From the NCBI RefSeq assembly GCF_018343775.1, contig NZ_CP074349.1:5919501-5983500 (forward strand): a stretch of DNA of 64,000 nucleotides, given 5' to 3'. This document shows positions 35,993 through 45,637 of the stretch, one piece after another (positions within the stretch are counted from its first letter, which is position 1; each line of letters starts with the position of its first letter). The notes under the pieces are model-generated. The model searched no databases. It had not been told where the DNA came from and was given only the letters and a program-made list of their open reading frames with translations. A program made the translations under genes and the position numbers. This DNA comes from Pseudomonas cichorii. GTDB lineage: Bacteria; Pseudomonadota; Gammaproteobacteria; Pseudomonadales; Pseudomonadaceae.

Positions 35993-37294
35993 TTATGAGG
36001 GATTGTCGAGGCTGAACTGATCCAGCACCTCATCATAGGCAAAAAGCTCGGCATAGCGGCCCCACTGGGTGACGCTGCGCAAGGTCTGCATTGCATCGCT
36101 TTCGGACATGAAGTCTTCAAGCTGGTCCCGGAAACGTCGCGCCGGAGCCGTGTGGGTGGCACGATCATCCAGCACGCGACGGATATGCGCCACCAGCGGT
36201 ACGAAACTCAGCAGATGGTGGGCGAACAGCTGTTTGCGCTCATCTATGTCGGCCAGGGCATAGCGACGCGCAGACGGCAGCAGGCGGATGTCGCCCCCCT
36301 TGAGTTCGGCAAAACGCAGCAATTGCAGGACTTCGGCAATCGGGAACAGCTCGTCGGCGTTGTAGTGCAATGCGCTGGCCAGCTCCGGCAAGTCCGCCGT
36401 GGCGCCATAAGGCGGCGCATGAATCGCCTCGATCAACCCGGTCAGCGCGTTGATGGAAACCTGCGGCAGCACCATGCCCAGTCCGGTCCCCGGAAAGACG
36501 CCCTGACGCAGTTCGCCAGCGTCACTGTCCTGAGTCATGAGCACGTAGATCTCTTCCACCAGAGCCCTGAACAGTGGGTCCTGACGGTTGCGCGGCTGCG
36601 GCAGATCGACCTTGATCTCGCTGACCACCCGACCGGGGTTGGAGGAGAACAGCAGGATGCGATCACACATCAGCACCGCTTCGGCGATGTTGTGGGTCAC
36701 CATCAGGATCGACTTGATGGGCATCCGGCCTTCGGACCACATGTCCAGCAGATCGGTGCGCAGGGTTTCGGCGGTCAGCACGTCGAGGGCAGAAAACGGC
36801 TCGTCCATCAACAGCACGTCAGGGTCGATCACCAGGGCGCGAGCCATGCCCACACGCTGGCGCATGCCGCCCGACAACTCCTTGGGATAAGCACTCTCGA
36901 AACCGTCCAGGCCAATCAGGTCAATGGCCGCCAGAGCGCGCTTGCGGCGCAGCTCTGCAGGCACTCGCTGCGCTTCCAGGCCGACTTCCACATTCTCCAG
37001 CACCGTCAGCCACGGGAACAGCGCAAAGCTCTGGAAAACCATGCTCACGGTGGGTGCCCGCCCTTGCGGCCCGGCGGGGAAACTCACTTCGCCAGCGGTG
37101 GGCACCACCAGGCCAGCAATGGAGCGCAGCAGCGTGGACTTGCCCGAACCCGAGCGGCCCAGCAGGCCGATGATCTCGTTTTCGTTGAGCTTGAGCGTCA
37201 CGTTATCCAGCACCAGCCTTTCTTTGCTGGCTTTGCCGTAGACATGCCGAACATCGCGGACATCCACCAGGCAGCGCTTTTCGATAGTCATCAT
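35993..37294 (-). CDS. NitT/TauT-type ABC transporter ATPase with C-terminal AAA-associated domain
   Basis: 433 residues. The ATPase domain (1-255) has Walker A GRSGSGKST, the Q-loop FQSFALFPW, signature LSGGMRQR, Walker B VLLMDEPFSALD and switch His (VTHNIAEA). The additional C-terminal 150 residues (GLIEAIHAPPYGATADLPELASALHYNADE) match the AAA-associated C-terminal domain found on some NitT-like ATPases; its role is unknown. GGAG lies eight bases before the ATG at 37294; a GTG at 37303 touches that site. The permease gene ends 12 bases upstream. No substrate-binding protein is encoded nearby, so the substrate cannot be named. Confidence 0.87.
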   Translation of the reverse strand: MMTIEKRCLVDVRDVRHVYGKASKERLVLDNVTLKLNENEIIGLLGRSGSGKSTLLRSIAGLVVPTAGEVSFPAGPQGRAPTVSMVFQSFALFPWLTVLENVEVGLEAQRVPAELRRKRALAAIDLIGLDGFESAYPKELSGGMRQRVGMARALVIDPDVLLMDEPFSALDVLTAETLRTDLLDMWSEGRMPIKSILMVTHNIAEAVLMCDRILLFSSNPGRVVSEIKVDLPQPRNRQDPLFRALVEEIYVLMTQDSDAGELRQGVFPGTGLGMVLPQVSINALTGLIEAIHAPPYGATADLPELASALHYNADELFPIAEVLQLLRFAELKGGDIRLLPSARRYALADIDERKQLFAHHLLSFVPLVAHIRRVLDDRATHTAPARRFRDQLEDFMSESDAMQTLRSVTQWGRYAELFAYDEVLDQFSLDNPS

Positions 37295-37306
37295 GCTTTC
37301 CACTCC

Positions 37307-39061
37307 TCAGACCAGACTCAAACGGCGCTCGGCAAACCCGTAAAGCGGGCGCCAGAGCAGACGGTTGAAGGCAATTACGAACACCGACATCACGACGATG
37401 CCCAAGGCAACCCGGGCGAAATCACCCGCCTGAGTGGCACTGGCGATATACGAGCCCAGCCCGGTTGCCTGCAGGGACTTGTCACCCCAGGACACCGCCT
37501 CGGCCACGATGCTGGCGTTCCACGAACCGCCTGAAGCGGTGAGCGCGCCGGTAATGTAGTAAGGGAAAATCCCCGGCAAAGCCACGCGCCGCCACCATTG
37601 CCAGCCGCGTATGTTGAAGATCCCGGCCACTTCCCGCAGGTCGGTCGGCAAGGCGCTGGCCCCGGCGATCACGTTGAACAGGATGTACCACTGGGTCCCC
37701 AGCACCATCAGCGGCGAGAGCCAGATATCCGGGTTCAGCTTCAGCCCGACAATGGCGATGACCGCGAACGGGAACAGCACGTTGGCCGGAAACGCCGCGA
37801 GAAACTGCGCAACCGGTTGCAGCCGTTCAGCCCACACAGGACGCAAGCCGATCCACACACCGATCGGCACCCAGATCAGGCTGGCAATGACGATCAGCAG
37901 AATCACACGCAACATGGTCACCAACCCGAGGCCAAAAGCGTTCGCCACATCGTCCAGCCCCAGTGTCTGGCTGATGAAATGCATCAGCCAGACACTCGCG
38001 GCCACACAACCGGCCAGCACCAGGACCAGCCAGAGGCTGTCAGCCAGGCGGTTCACTCTGGGCGTGACCGCGGTCTTGCGCGAACGCCCCAAAACCGACC
38101 AGTTCACGGCCATCAATACACGCCAGGGCGCTGTAAACGCTGCACAGACAGCAGGCACCAGGCGCGAACGCCCCAACAGGCTGTACATCCATGAGCGCGG
38201 ACGTTTTTGCGAGGCGGTCTGCTCGAAACGAAACTTGTCGGCCCAGGCTACCACCGGCCGAAACAGCAACTGGTCGTAGCACAGGATCACCAACGCCATG
38301 GCCCCCACCGCCCAGGCCACAGCAGCGGGGTCCTTATGGGCAATAGCCAGTGCCAGCCAGGAACCGATGCCTGGCAGGTTGATCTGGGTATCCCCCACAG
38401 AAATCGCTTCGCAGGCCACCACGAAAAACCAGCCGCCAGACATCGACATCATCATGTTCCACACCAGCCCCGGCATGGCGAATGGCAACTCCAGCCGGAA
38501 AAACCTGAGCAACGGCGAAAAACCGAACTGGCGACTGACTTCATTCAAATCGCTCGGCACCGTGCGCAGCGACTGATAGAAACTGAACGCCATGTTCCAG
38601 GCCTGACTGGTAAAAATGGCAAAGATGGCCGCAAACTCTGCACCCAATTGCCGACCGGGAAACATGCCCATGAAGAAGGTCACGGTAAATGCCATAAACC
38701 CCAGAACCGGAACGGACTGTAATATGTCCAGCGCCGGAATAATGATCATCTCGGCCTTGCGACTCTTGGCCGCCAGAGTGGCCACGACAAACGTGAAGAT
38801 CAACGAAGCCGCCAGCGCCGCAAACATGCGCAGTGTGGTGCGCAAGGCATACTCCGGCAACTGCGCCGTATCGAGCACCATGGGCGAACTGTCCAGTACC
38901 ATCAGGGGTTGCGCCATCTGATGGACGCCGTGAAACACCAGCATTGCGATCACTGCCAGAAGCAGCACACAGATAAAGTCGGCCAGACCGGACACATGAT
39001 TGCGCGTCGATCCGTACTTGAGAGGTGGCCGTTTTTTACCGGATTCAAAGACAGAGTTCAT
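37307..39061 (-). CDS. fused-duplicate ABC permease
   Basis: 584 residues containing two complete BPD_transp_1 permease halves: residues 70-270 (with the EAA-like loop EVSRQFGFSPLLRFFRLELPFA) and 385-575 (EVAGIFNIRGWQWWRRVALP), joined by a linker with RSRLVPAVC. One chain therefore supplies both membrane domains that usually come from a homodimer or two genes. Partner of the ATPase gene 12 bases downstream. NitT/TauT relatives carry nitrate, taurine, sulfonates, thiamine precursors or metal-free anions. First gene of the operon; a strong hairpin repeat lies upstream, after the chemoreceptor gene. Confidence 0.87.
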   Translation of the reverse strand: MNSVFESGKKRPPLKYGSTRNHVSGLADFICVLLLAVIAMLVFHGVHQMAQPLMVLDSSPMVLDTAQLPEYALRTTLRMFAALAASLIFTFVVATLAAKSRKAEMIIIPALDILQSVPVLGFMAFTVTFFMGMFPGRQLGAEFAAIFAIFTSQAWNMAFSFYQSLRTVPSDLNEVSRQFGFSPLLRFFRLELPFAMPGLVWNMMMSMSGGWFFVVACEAISVGDTQINLPGIGSWLALAIAHKDPAAVAWAVGAMALVILCYDQLLFRPVVAWADKFRFEQTASQKRPRSWMYSLLGRSRLVPAVCAAFTAPWRVLMAVNWSVLGRSRKTAVTPRVNRLADSLWLVLVLAGCVAASVWLMHFISQTLGLDDVANAFGLGLVTMLRVILLIVIASLIWVPIGVWIGLRPVWAERLQPVAQFLAAFPANVLFPFAVIAIVGLKLNPDIWLSPLMVLGTQWYILFNVIAGASALPTDLREVAGIFNIRGWQWWRRVALPGIFPYYITGALTASGGSWNASIVAEAVSWGDKSLQATGLGSYIASATQAGDFARVALGIVVMSVFVIAFNRLLWRPLYGFAERRLSLV

Positions 39062-39269
39062 GGCTCACCTCGAACAATTGCGTACAAACAAGGGCGGCAA
39101 AGTTCAAAGAACTGGCCGTGAGCATTGAGCGGAGAGTTATAAGTTAAACCACCGTGCTCTCTTGATGAGCAAGGTTATAGAAGTGCGGGAAATACGTGAA
39201 ACCTGCAAAAGTAGCCAATTAACAGACTTATATATAAGTTGCGTATACCAACGTATATGAGAGGGGGTT

Positions 39270-39318
39270 CTTCGCGAATACATTCGCTCCTACCGTAGGA
39301 GCGAATGTATTCGCGAAG
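39270..39318. repeat. perfect 24-base inverted repeat (REP-like hairpin)
   Basis: A 24-base arm (39270-39293) pairs perfectly with 39295-39318 with a single-base loop; the arms read CTTCGCGAATACATTCGCTCC onwards. It belongs to the same family as the repeats at 7251, 11527 and 46476, with ATACATT in place of ATTCATT. It starts nine bases after the chemoreceptor stop on the minus strand and so may end that transcript. Confidence 0.85.
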
Positions 39319-39326
39319 GGTTTAAA

Positions 39327-41249
39327 TTAAACGCGGAAATGGCTCACCATCATCTGCAACTGGTTGCCCAGTCGCGCCAGTTCGACGCTGGAGGCAGCAG
39401 TTTCTTCGCTGGCTTCGGCCGTCTGTTCGGACACATCGCGAACGTTCAGGATGCTGCGGCTGATTTCGTCGGCCACCGAACTCTGTTGTTCGGCTGCGGC
39501 GGCGATCTGCTGGTTCATGGCCTGGATGTTGGAAACCGTACGCGTGATGCTTTCCAGAGAAGTACCCGCCTTGCGGGTCAGGGCGACACTGCTGTCGGTC
39601 AGGCTGCGGCTGCCGAGCATGATATCGGAGACCTGACGAGTACCGTTCTGCAATGCGGCAACCAGGCTTTCGATTTCCTCGGTCGATTGCTGGGTACGCT
39701 GGGCCAGCCCCCGCACTTCATCGGCCACCACCGCAAAGCCACGCCCAGCCTCACCGGCACGAGCCGCTTCGATTGCGGCGTTGAGCGCCAGCAGGTTGGT
39801 CTGTTCGGCCACGGCCTTGATCACGTCCATGACCTTGCCGATCTTGTTGCTTTCCTGCTCCAGTACCGTCATGGCATCGCTGGAACGCAAGACTTCGTTG
39901 GCCAGCTTTTCGATCTGGTGAATGGCTTCGCCCACCACCTTGTCGCCTTCGCGAGCTTCCTTGTCCGCTGTGGAAGCTGCCACCGAAGCCTGCTCGGCAT
40001 TGCGCGCCACTTCATGCACAGTGGCAGACATCTCATGCATGGCAGTGGCCACCTGATCGGTCTCGACTTTCTGGCTGTTGACCCCGGCACTGGTCTGTTC
40101 GGTCACCGCTGAAAGCTCTTCGGCAGCGCTGGCAATCTGGGTAACGCCATCACGAATCCCGGTAATCAGCTCACGCAACGTGGCGCCCATGCGCTGGATA
40201 CCTTGTTGCAGCACGCCCAGCTCGTCGCGACGTGTGATCACCACGGTGTGGCTCAGATCACCCGAAGCAATACGGTTCACGACTTCCAGGGTTTCCTGCA
40301 ATGGGCGGGTGATCTGGCGAGTGATGATGATGGCCGCAAACACGCCCAGCAGCAGAGCAATCAGCGTACCGATGAGCTGGAGGTTACGCGCCTGGGAAGT
40401 ATCCTGTTCAGCCAGGGTTTTCTGCAGGGCAGTGAGTTCAGAGCCCACCTTGAAGATCGCATCCCCAAGACCCGTCATTTCCTTGCGCGTGGCATTGATG
40501 GAACTGTCCGCATCCTTGAAGCCCTGTACAGAGGCCTTGTAAGCACGCAGAGCCGTTTCCAACTGGACAATCTTGTCGGCCTGGGTCGTATTGAATGCGG
40601 CCTTGAGCCTGTCGAGGCCCTGGATGGAGGCGTCTATTTGCTGGAGTGCCGTCTGCTCGGTCTTTTCCGTAGTATTGCCGGTATAGCCACGCACTTCGTA
40701 ACGCGCCAGTTGCACGTCCATGCGGGCACTGGCAATCAGTTGCAACTGATCGGAACGCGCGGGATCGGAAGAGTCCAGCTTCATGACCGACTCATTGATC
40801 GCCGAAAGAAGCTCATTCGCCCGCGTAGCATTGGCGCCCATTTCAGCACGCACAGTGACACTGTTGCGATAGGCCGTGCGCATCTGGGTCAGCAGCTTTT
40901 CGTATGCATTGAGCTGATCGCCCAAGCGTTCCAGAAGCTGTGCATTCGCCGGAGAATCGAAGTTATTGCGTATGGATTGTCGGGTGCTCTTGAAGCTTTC
41001 CAACTGAGTCTGGACATTCTGGGCAGCAGTATCGTCGCCATCGGCAAGCATGTACTGCAACCGTGCCACACGCAGTACTGTCAGCTTGTTACCCAGTTCA
41101 GTGATATCGCCGATTCTGTCGGTGCGGTAAATCAGTCTGTCCAGACTGTTCCAGCCGACAAGGGCCAGTAACGCGGTAAAAACCAGAACCAGGCCAAATC
41201 CCAGGGCCAGTTTCATGTTGACGCTGATATTCGCAAAACTGCTGTTCAT
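39327..41249 (-). CDS. methyl-accepting chemotaxis protein with HBM sensor domain
   Basis: 640 residues. N-terminal membrane segment (12-33), a long all-helical periplasmic domain (about 34-290), second membrane segment ([23 protein letters not shown]), HAMP domain and a cytoplasmic signalling domain with the hairpin tip [32 protein letters not shown]. The length of about 250 residues and double-bundle pattern indicate a helical bimodular (HBM) sensor, as in McpS, which binds small organic acids; the ligand here is not known. GGAGA precedes the ATG at 41249; the longer frame to 41285 is rejected. A FliA-type promoter lies upstream. No C-terminal CheR pentapeptide is seen. Confidence 0.92.
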   Translation of the reverse strand: MNSSFANISVNMKLALGFGLVLVFTALLALVGWNSLDRLIYRTDRIGDITELGNKLTVLRVARLQYMLADGDDTAAQNVQTQLESFKSTRQSIRNNFDSPANAQLLERLGDQLNAYEKLLTQMRTAYRNSVTVRAEMGANATRANELLSAINESVMKLDSSDPARSDQLQLIASARMDVQLARYEVRGYTGNTTEKTEQTALQQIDASIQGLDRLKAAFNTTQADKIVQLETALRAYKASVQGFKDADSSINATRKEMTGLGDAIFKVGSELTALQKTLAEQDTSQARNLQLIGTLIALLLGVFAAIIITRQITRPLQETLEVVNRIASGDLSHTVVITRRDELGVLQQGIQRMGATLRELITGIRDGVTQIASAAEELSAVTEQTSAGVNSQKVETDQVATAMHEMSATVHEVARNAEQASVAASTADKEAREGDKVVGEAIHQIEKLANEVLRSSDAMTVLEQESNKIGKVMDVIKAVAEQTNLLALNAAIEAARAGEAGRGFAVVADEVRGLAQRTQQSTEEIESLVAALQNGTRQVSDIMLGSRSLTDSSVALTRKAGTSLESITRTVSNIQAMNQQIAAAAEQQSSVADEISRSILNVRDVSEQTAEASEETAASSVELARLGNQLQMMVSHFRV

Positions 41250-41331
41250 AAACTCTCCGTGATGTTCTTCGATGCGGCCATGCAAAAGCTGAAGATTTTA
41301 TTTTTTTAGGCAGCAGACTCGCGCACACGCA

Positions 41332-41358
41332 TATCGGCCCAACGGGCCTGAAACTTGA
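41332..41358 (-). promoter_or_regulatory. FliA (sigma-28) promoter of the chemoreceptor gene
   Basis: On the minus strand TCAAG (41358-41354), 15 bases, GCCGATA (41338-41332) fits the Pseudomonas FliA pattern (TCAAG-N14-GCCGATA) with one extra spacer base. It lies 83 bases upstream of the ATG, so the receptor is probably made with the flagellar genes. Confidence 0.6.
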
Positions 41359-41444
41359 TCAAAAAGTCAAAATCAGGACTAAAAATTTTCTGGAATGCAG
41401 ACGTGGCAAGGCCTGCTTCAGGAAAGCCGAGGATTTCAGGAGGT

Positions 41445-41470
41445 AAAAAAATGGCTAGCGCCTAGGCGCT
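41445..41470 (-). terminator. possible terminator of the diguanylate cyclase gene
   Basis: The 14-base palindrome AGCGCCTAGGCGCT (41457-41470) is followed on the minus strand by five bases and then seven T (41451-41445), 57 bases after the cyclase stop. The gap between stem and T-run weakens the call. Confidence 0.4.
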
Positions 41471-41526
41471 GAGGATAAAGTTATCCACAGCGCTCGGTCG
41501 GATGATCAACACATTGCGTGCCGACG

Positions 41527-43203
41527 TCATGTGGATAACTGCAGATCACTCATGCTGACATTGCAGACAACCCGGTTCCTGCCCGACAGCTTCGCCTGAT
41601 AGAGCTGCTGATCGGCACGTTTGATAAGCGCTGTCGAATTGGCATCGCTTGACTCGGCCAGACCGATGCCGATGCTGACGGTCACCTGCCCGACCAGAGA
41701 AAAGTCGGCATCGGCAATGGTGGCGCGGATCTTCTCGGCCACGATTTCCGGGCTGCGCAGGTTGTCGAACTCCGGCAACAACACTGCGAATTCCTCACCG
41801 CCGTAACGGGCAACGAAATCGGTGGAACGAGTGTTCTGCTCGATGAGTTGAGCCAGTTGGTAGAGCACCTCATCGCCAATGGCATGACCATAGGTGTCAT
41901 TGATGCGCTTGAAGTGGTCGGCATCGATGAACAGCAAGGCGAACGGGCGTCCGGTGCGTTCAAAGCGCTGACTGCATTCGATCAGTTTTTCATCGAACAT
42001 GCGCCGGTTATACACACCCGTCAGCGCATCGTGAGTGGCCAGCTTCAACAGTTCGGCATTGGCCTCGGTGAGTGCCGCTGTTCGTTGTGCAACCGTGACT
42101 TCCAGTGAGCTGTTGGCATCATGCAGTTCGCGTTCCTTGCCCAGCAGCGATTGCGTCATGTTCTGTATCGACTGGCCGAGCTGAGCGATTTCCAATACAG
42201 GGTGGCTCAGCGGGAAGCTCACGCCGGGCTGCTGGTCCTGCACCAGCCTGGCGGACTTGGCCAATTGCTCGATTGGACGGCTGAGGTACAACGCCAGATA
42301 GTAGGCCGCCAGACCAAATGCGAGGGCGGCAATGACGCCCAGCCCCAGCAAACGGTAAAAAAGGCTATGCGCAGGTTGCAGCGCCTGATCAAGTGGCTGG
42401 CGAACCGCGACGTACCAGGCCAGCCCTGAAATCGTAGGGGTCGGCACTTTCACAACGCTGCTCAGAAAACCATCACCCACGAACCATCCCGGCGGTGGTG
42501 ACTGAAGCAACTCTGGATGTTTTTCACCCACACGTTGCTGTGGATAAAGAACATCGCCCGCCTGATCGACGATCAGCACTTCGGTATTGGCCAGCATGCC
42601 TTCGCGCAGAACGGCCGCTTCAACAATCCTGGCCATCCAGCTCCAGTGAGCATGCGCACTCAGCACGCCAATGACAGTGCCCTCGGCATTGCGGATGGGC
42701 GTTGCGAAATCAATGAAGCGCACAGGTTCGCCACTGGGATTGGGCAACAACTTGGCTAGCAGGACAGCCTCATGAGGATCGCCGGTGTAGGAGCCTTGCA
42801 AACCCGCCTTGAACCACGGACGTTCCTTGACCGACTGATTGACCAGCACACCATTCACCGCCTGCCGCACACGTCCGTCCGTATCGGCAACCCCCATCCA
42901 GGCATATTCGGAATGGGACTGGCTGCGCAGCTCCATCGACCGAAGGATGGCCGGATCGTCCAGATTGCCGCTCATCACATGGCTTTCCTGACTGAGCAGG
43001 TGCATTTCCAGTTGCCGCTCATAGAGCTGCGCACCCAGCAATGCGGCGGCCGACTTGGCGGTACTTAATGACGTATTGGCACTCGCCTGCTTCATCTGTT
43101 CGGTAGCAATATGCCCAACATAGAAGCCGACACTCAAGAGCGTAAACAACGACAAGCCCGCACACCATAAGGTCAGGTGGCTACGGAGACTGGCTTTGAT
43201 CAT
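41527..43203 (-). CDS. membrane diguanylate cyclase with Cache sensor
   Basis: 558 residues. N-terminal membrane segment (10-32), a periplasmic dCache-type domain (35-280, with YAWMGVADTDGRVRQAV and ERPWFKAGLQG), a second membrane segment (LLGLGVIAALAFGLAAYYLALYL), a HAMP-like linker, coiled coil and a GGDEF domain (395-550). The active site reads GGEEF, and RSTD five residues before it is the product-inhibition I-site. So it probably makes cyclic-di-GMP in answer to an external small molecule. Together with the GGDEF-EAL gene at 2331 it is one of two cyclic-di-GMP genes here. Confidence 0.92.
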   Translation of the reverse strand: MIKASLRSHLTLWCAGLSLFTLLSVGFYVGHIATEQMKQASANTSLSTAKSAAALLGAQLYERQLEMHLLSQESHVMSGNLDDPAILRSMELRSQSHSEYAWMGVADTDGRVRQAVNGVLVNQSVKERPWFKAGLQGSYTGDPHEAVLLAKLLPNPSGEPVRFIDFATPIRNAEGTVIGVLSAHAHWSWMARIVEAAVLREGMLANTEVLIVDQAGDVLYPQQRVGEKHPELLQSPPPGWFVGDGFLSSVVKVPTPTISGLAWYVAVRQPLDQALQPAHSLFYRLLGLGVIAALAFGLAAYYLALYLSRPIEQLAKSARLVQDQQPGVSFPLSHPVLEIAQLGQSIQNMTQSLLGKERELHDANSSLEVTVAQRTAALTEANAELLKLATHDALTGVYNRRMFDEKLIECSQRFERTGRPFALLFIDADHFKRINDTYGHAIGDEVLYQLAQLIEQNTRSTDFVARYGGEEFAVLLPEFDNLRSPEIVAEKIRATIADADFSLVGQVTVSIGIGLAESSDANSTALIKRADQQLYQAKLSGRNRVVCNVSMSDLQLST

Positions 43204-43556
43204 GAGTGGGCATCTGATTGTGAGGGTAGTGGCACTTTATGCCGAATATGACGGGCCAAGAGCAAGGAAAAAATGCGGTCTGAGGGATGGATGCAACTAT
43301 GACCCAGGGGCTTGTAGGGGAGGATAAGGCACAACCATGAAATCATTGACGACGTCAGCGACCTGACGGGCAGCCAGGCCAACACTACGAGGAAAGATGA
43401 TCAGTCGATGCGTCGACCTTGCCCGGGCTTCAGCAGGCAGGTTCCTGACAACGAGCAGCGGCACTGGTAGTTGAACCGCACTGCCAGTACGCTTTCACCA
43501 TGCCCTCTATTGGTGGGTCAATTTCGTTCATGAATCTACGTACATATACTCATGGG

Positions 43557-43725
43557 ATGATGCGCAAATACGCCAAAAACAAAAAAGGTAACAGTACCGG
43601 CTGAGGTTGCGGAGATTGCACCATTAACAACGGCTGCGGAAAACTCAGAACTTGCTTCGAGGAAAATCGGTTGGTGGGACCGTATTGCGAGTTTTTTCAA
43701 AAGAAGTAGCAGGAGCCGGGAGTGA
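43557..43725 (+). pseudogene. small basic-amphipathic protein gene with a one-base frameshift
   Basis: ATGATG at 43557 opens MMRKYAKNKK, then meets a stop at 43602 in frame. A six-A run (43581-43586) lies at the break: with one A fewer the frame would continue without a stop to 43725, giving about 55 residues ending in a tryptophan-rich amphipathic tail (IGWWDRIASFFKRSSRSRE). A hairpin terminator overlaps the stop, which supports a real transcript. Either the gene is broken, the run is a polymerase or ribosome slip site, or the base is a sequencing error. The product is not recognised. Confidence 0.4.
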
Positions 43726-43753
43726 CTGACCCCACCGGCTCCGGGACATTTTT
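43712..43753 (+). terminator. intrinsic terminator after the small frameshifted frame
   Basis: GGAGCCGG (43712-43719) pairs with CCGGCTCC (43735-43742) over a 15-base loop, followed by GGGACA and five T (43749-43753). It overlaps the last codons of the small frame and faces the end of glmS. Confidence 0.55.
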
Positions 43754-43765
43754 AATTCTCTAAAA

Positions 43766-43828
43766 ACACCACCAAACTCCCCTGTGGATAACTCACTCCA
43801 CAGTAACGGATTTGGCCAGATTCCGAGG
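43766..43828 (-). other. predicted attTn7 (TnsD target in glmS 3' end), unoccupied
   Basis: Tn7 elements recognise the last codons of glmS and insert about 25 bases after its stop, which here is near base 43768. The place follows from knowledge of Tn7 and the glmS end at 43793. No inserted element is present. Confidence 0.5.
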
Positions 43829-45628
43829 CTGATCCACGTCCGTACCCTTCAACACCGCCACGTAGTAAGAGAGCAACTGCAACGGGATGGTGTAGAGAAT
43901 CGGGGCCAGGGCGTCGATGATGTGTGGCATGGCGATGACGTGGGTACCTTCGCCGTTTTTCATGCCGGCTTGTTCATCAGCGAATACCACCAGTTCACCG
44001 CCGCGTGCGCGGACTTCCTGGAGGTTGGATTTGAGTTTTTCCAGCAGTTCGTTGTTGGGTGCAACGGTGACCACCGGCATGTCGTTATCCACAAGCGCCA
44101 GCGGGCCGTGCTTGAGTTCGCCGGCCGGGTAGGCTTCGGCGTGGATGTACGAGATTTCCTTGAGCTTGAGTGCTCCCTCCATCGCTACCGGGAATTGCGC
44201 GCCACGGCCCAGGAACAGGGTGTGGTGTTTCTCGGCGAACAGCTCGGCGACTTTCTCGACGGTGCTGTCCATGGCCAGCGCTTCACCCAGACGGGTCGGC
44301 AGACGGCGCAGTTCTTCGACCAGTTCGGCTTCGACACCTTCATCCAGTGTGCCTTTGACCTGCCCAAGGGACAGGGTCAGCAACAGCAGGGCAACCAGTT
44401 GGGTGGTGAAGGCCTTGGTGGACGCAACACCGATTTCAGGACCGGCCTGGGTCAGCAGGGTCAGGTCCGACTCGCGCACCAGGGAGCTGATGCCGACGTT
44501 GCAGATGGCCAGGCTTGCCAGGAAGCCAAGTTCCTTGGCATTGCGCAGTGCAGCCAGGGTGTCGGCGGTTTCGCCGGACTGGGAGATGGAGACGAACAGG
44601 GTGTCCGGCTGGACCACGACCTTGCGATAGCGGAACTCACTGGCCACTTCGACCTGGCAAGGGATACCGGCCAGACCTTCGAGCCAGTAACGCGCAACCA
44701 TGCCAGCGTGATAGCTGGTGCCACAGGCTACGATCTGCACATTGCGAACCTTGGCGAAGAGTTCAGCAGCTTGCGGGCCAAAAGCGTGGACCAGCACTTG
44801 TTGCTGACCCAGGCGACCTTCAAGCGTGCGCTGCACAACCTTGGGTTGCTCGTGGATTTCCTTGAGCATGAAGTGACGGTATTCGCCTTTGTCGGCTGCT
44901 TCGGCACCTTCGTGGTATTGCACGGTTTCGCGAACCACCGGCAGACCATCCACAGACCAGATCTGCACGCTGTCGCGACGGATCTCTGCGATATCGCCTT
45001 CTTCCAGGTACACGAAGCGGTCGGTCACCTGACGCAGTGCCAACTGGTCCGATGCCAGGAAGTTTTCACCAAGACCCAGGCCAATCACCAACGGGCTGCC
45101 ACTGCGTGCGGCCAGCAGGCGATCCGGTTGTTTGGCGCTGATGACTGCCAGGCCGTAGGCACCGTGCAATTCCTTGACCGCTGCTTTCAGGGCATTGGCC
45201 AGATCCGGAGTGTCCTTGAGTTTGTGGTGCAGCAGGTGGACGATGACTTCGGTGTCGGTATCGGAAGCGAATACGTAACCCAGGCCTTTGAGACGCTCGC
45301 GCAGGGCTTCGTGGTTTTCGATGATGCCGTTGTGGACAACTGCCAGTTCATCAGCCGAAAAGTGCGGATGTGCATTGCGCTCGCATGGTGCGCCGTGGGT
45401 GGCCCAACGGGTGTGAGCGATACCCAGACGACCGGCCAGAGGCTCGCCTGCCAACGCCTGCTCCAGTTCGCTGACCTTGCCCGAACGACGACGACGCTCA
45501 AGGCTGCCTTCATTGCTGAAAACCGCTACACCGGCGCTGTCATAGCCACGGTATTCAAGACGTTTGAGCCCTTCCAGCAGAATGGCTGTGATACTACGTT
45601 CAGCAACGGCGCCGACAATTCCACACAT
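43793..45628 (-). CDS. glmS: glutamine-fructose-6-phosphate aminotransferase GlmS
   Basis: 611 residues. The N-terminal Cys1 (after removal of Met, [11 protein letters not shown]) is the nucleophile of the glutaminase domain (1-240). Two SIS isomerase domains follow (280-610, with [18 protein letters not shown] and SLARNL-like C-terminus [10 protein letters not shown]). It makes glucosamine-6-phosphate, the first step to UDP-GlcNAc for peptidoglycan and lipopolysaccharide. Nine bases separate it from glmR upstream, so they share a transcript. Its 3' end is the Tn7 target. Confidence 0.98.
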   Translation of the reverse strand: MCGIVGAVAERSITAILLEGLKRLEYRGYDSAGVAVFSNEGSLERRRRSGKVSELEQALAGEPLAGRLGIAHTRWATHGAPCERNAHPHFSADELAVVHNGIIENHEALRERLKGLGYVFASDTDTEVIVHLLHHKLKDTPDLANALKAAVKELHGAYGLAVISAKQPDRLLAARSGSPLVIGLGLGENFLASDQLALRQVTDRFVYLEEGDIAEIRRDSVQIWSVDGLPVVRETVQYHEGAEAADKGEYRHFMLKEIHEQPKVVQRTLEGRLGQQQVLVHAFGPQAAELFAKVRNVQIVACGTSYHAGMVARYWLEGLAGIPCQVEVASEFRYRKVVVQPDTLFVSISQSGETADTLAALRNAKELGFLASLAICNVGISSLVRESDLTLLTQAGPEIGVASTKAFTTQLVALLLLTLSLGQVKGTLDEGVEAELVEELRRLPTRLGEALAMDSTVEKVAELFAEKHHTLFLGRGAQFPVAMEGALKLKEISYIHAEAYPAGELKHGPLALVDNDMPVVTVAPNNELLEKLKSNLQEVRARGGELVVFADEQAGMKNGEGTHVIAMPHIIDALAPILYTIPLQLLSYYVAVLKGTDVDQPRNLAKSVTVE

Positions 45629-45637
45629 GGTTCTCTC

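Larger units (their letters stand above)
43204..43792. other. 589-base gap beside glmS with decayed small frames
   Basis: The gap holds a 65-codon open stretch on the minus strand (43494 to stop 43297) without a start codon, a frameshifted small reading frame on the plus strand (43557-43725) with a terminator, and the predicted attTn7 point. Base composition in the right half is more AT-rich than in the surrounding genes. I see no Tn7 end or transposase sequence. Confidence 0.5.

Noticed and set aside
43204..43792. Tn7-like or genomic-island insertion at glmS
   Set aside because: No transposase, no Tn7 terminal repeats and no target duplication could be found; only short decayed frames are present.
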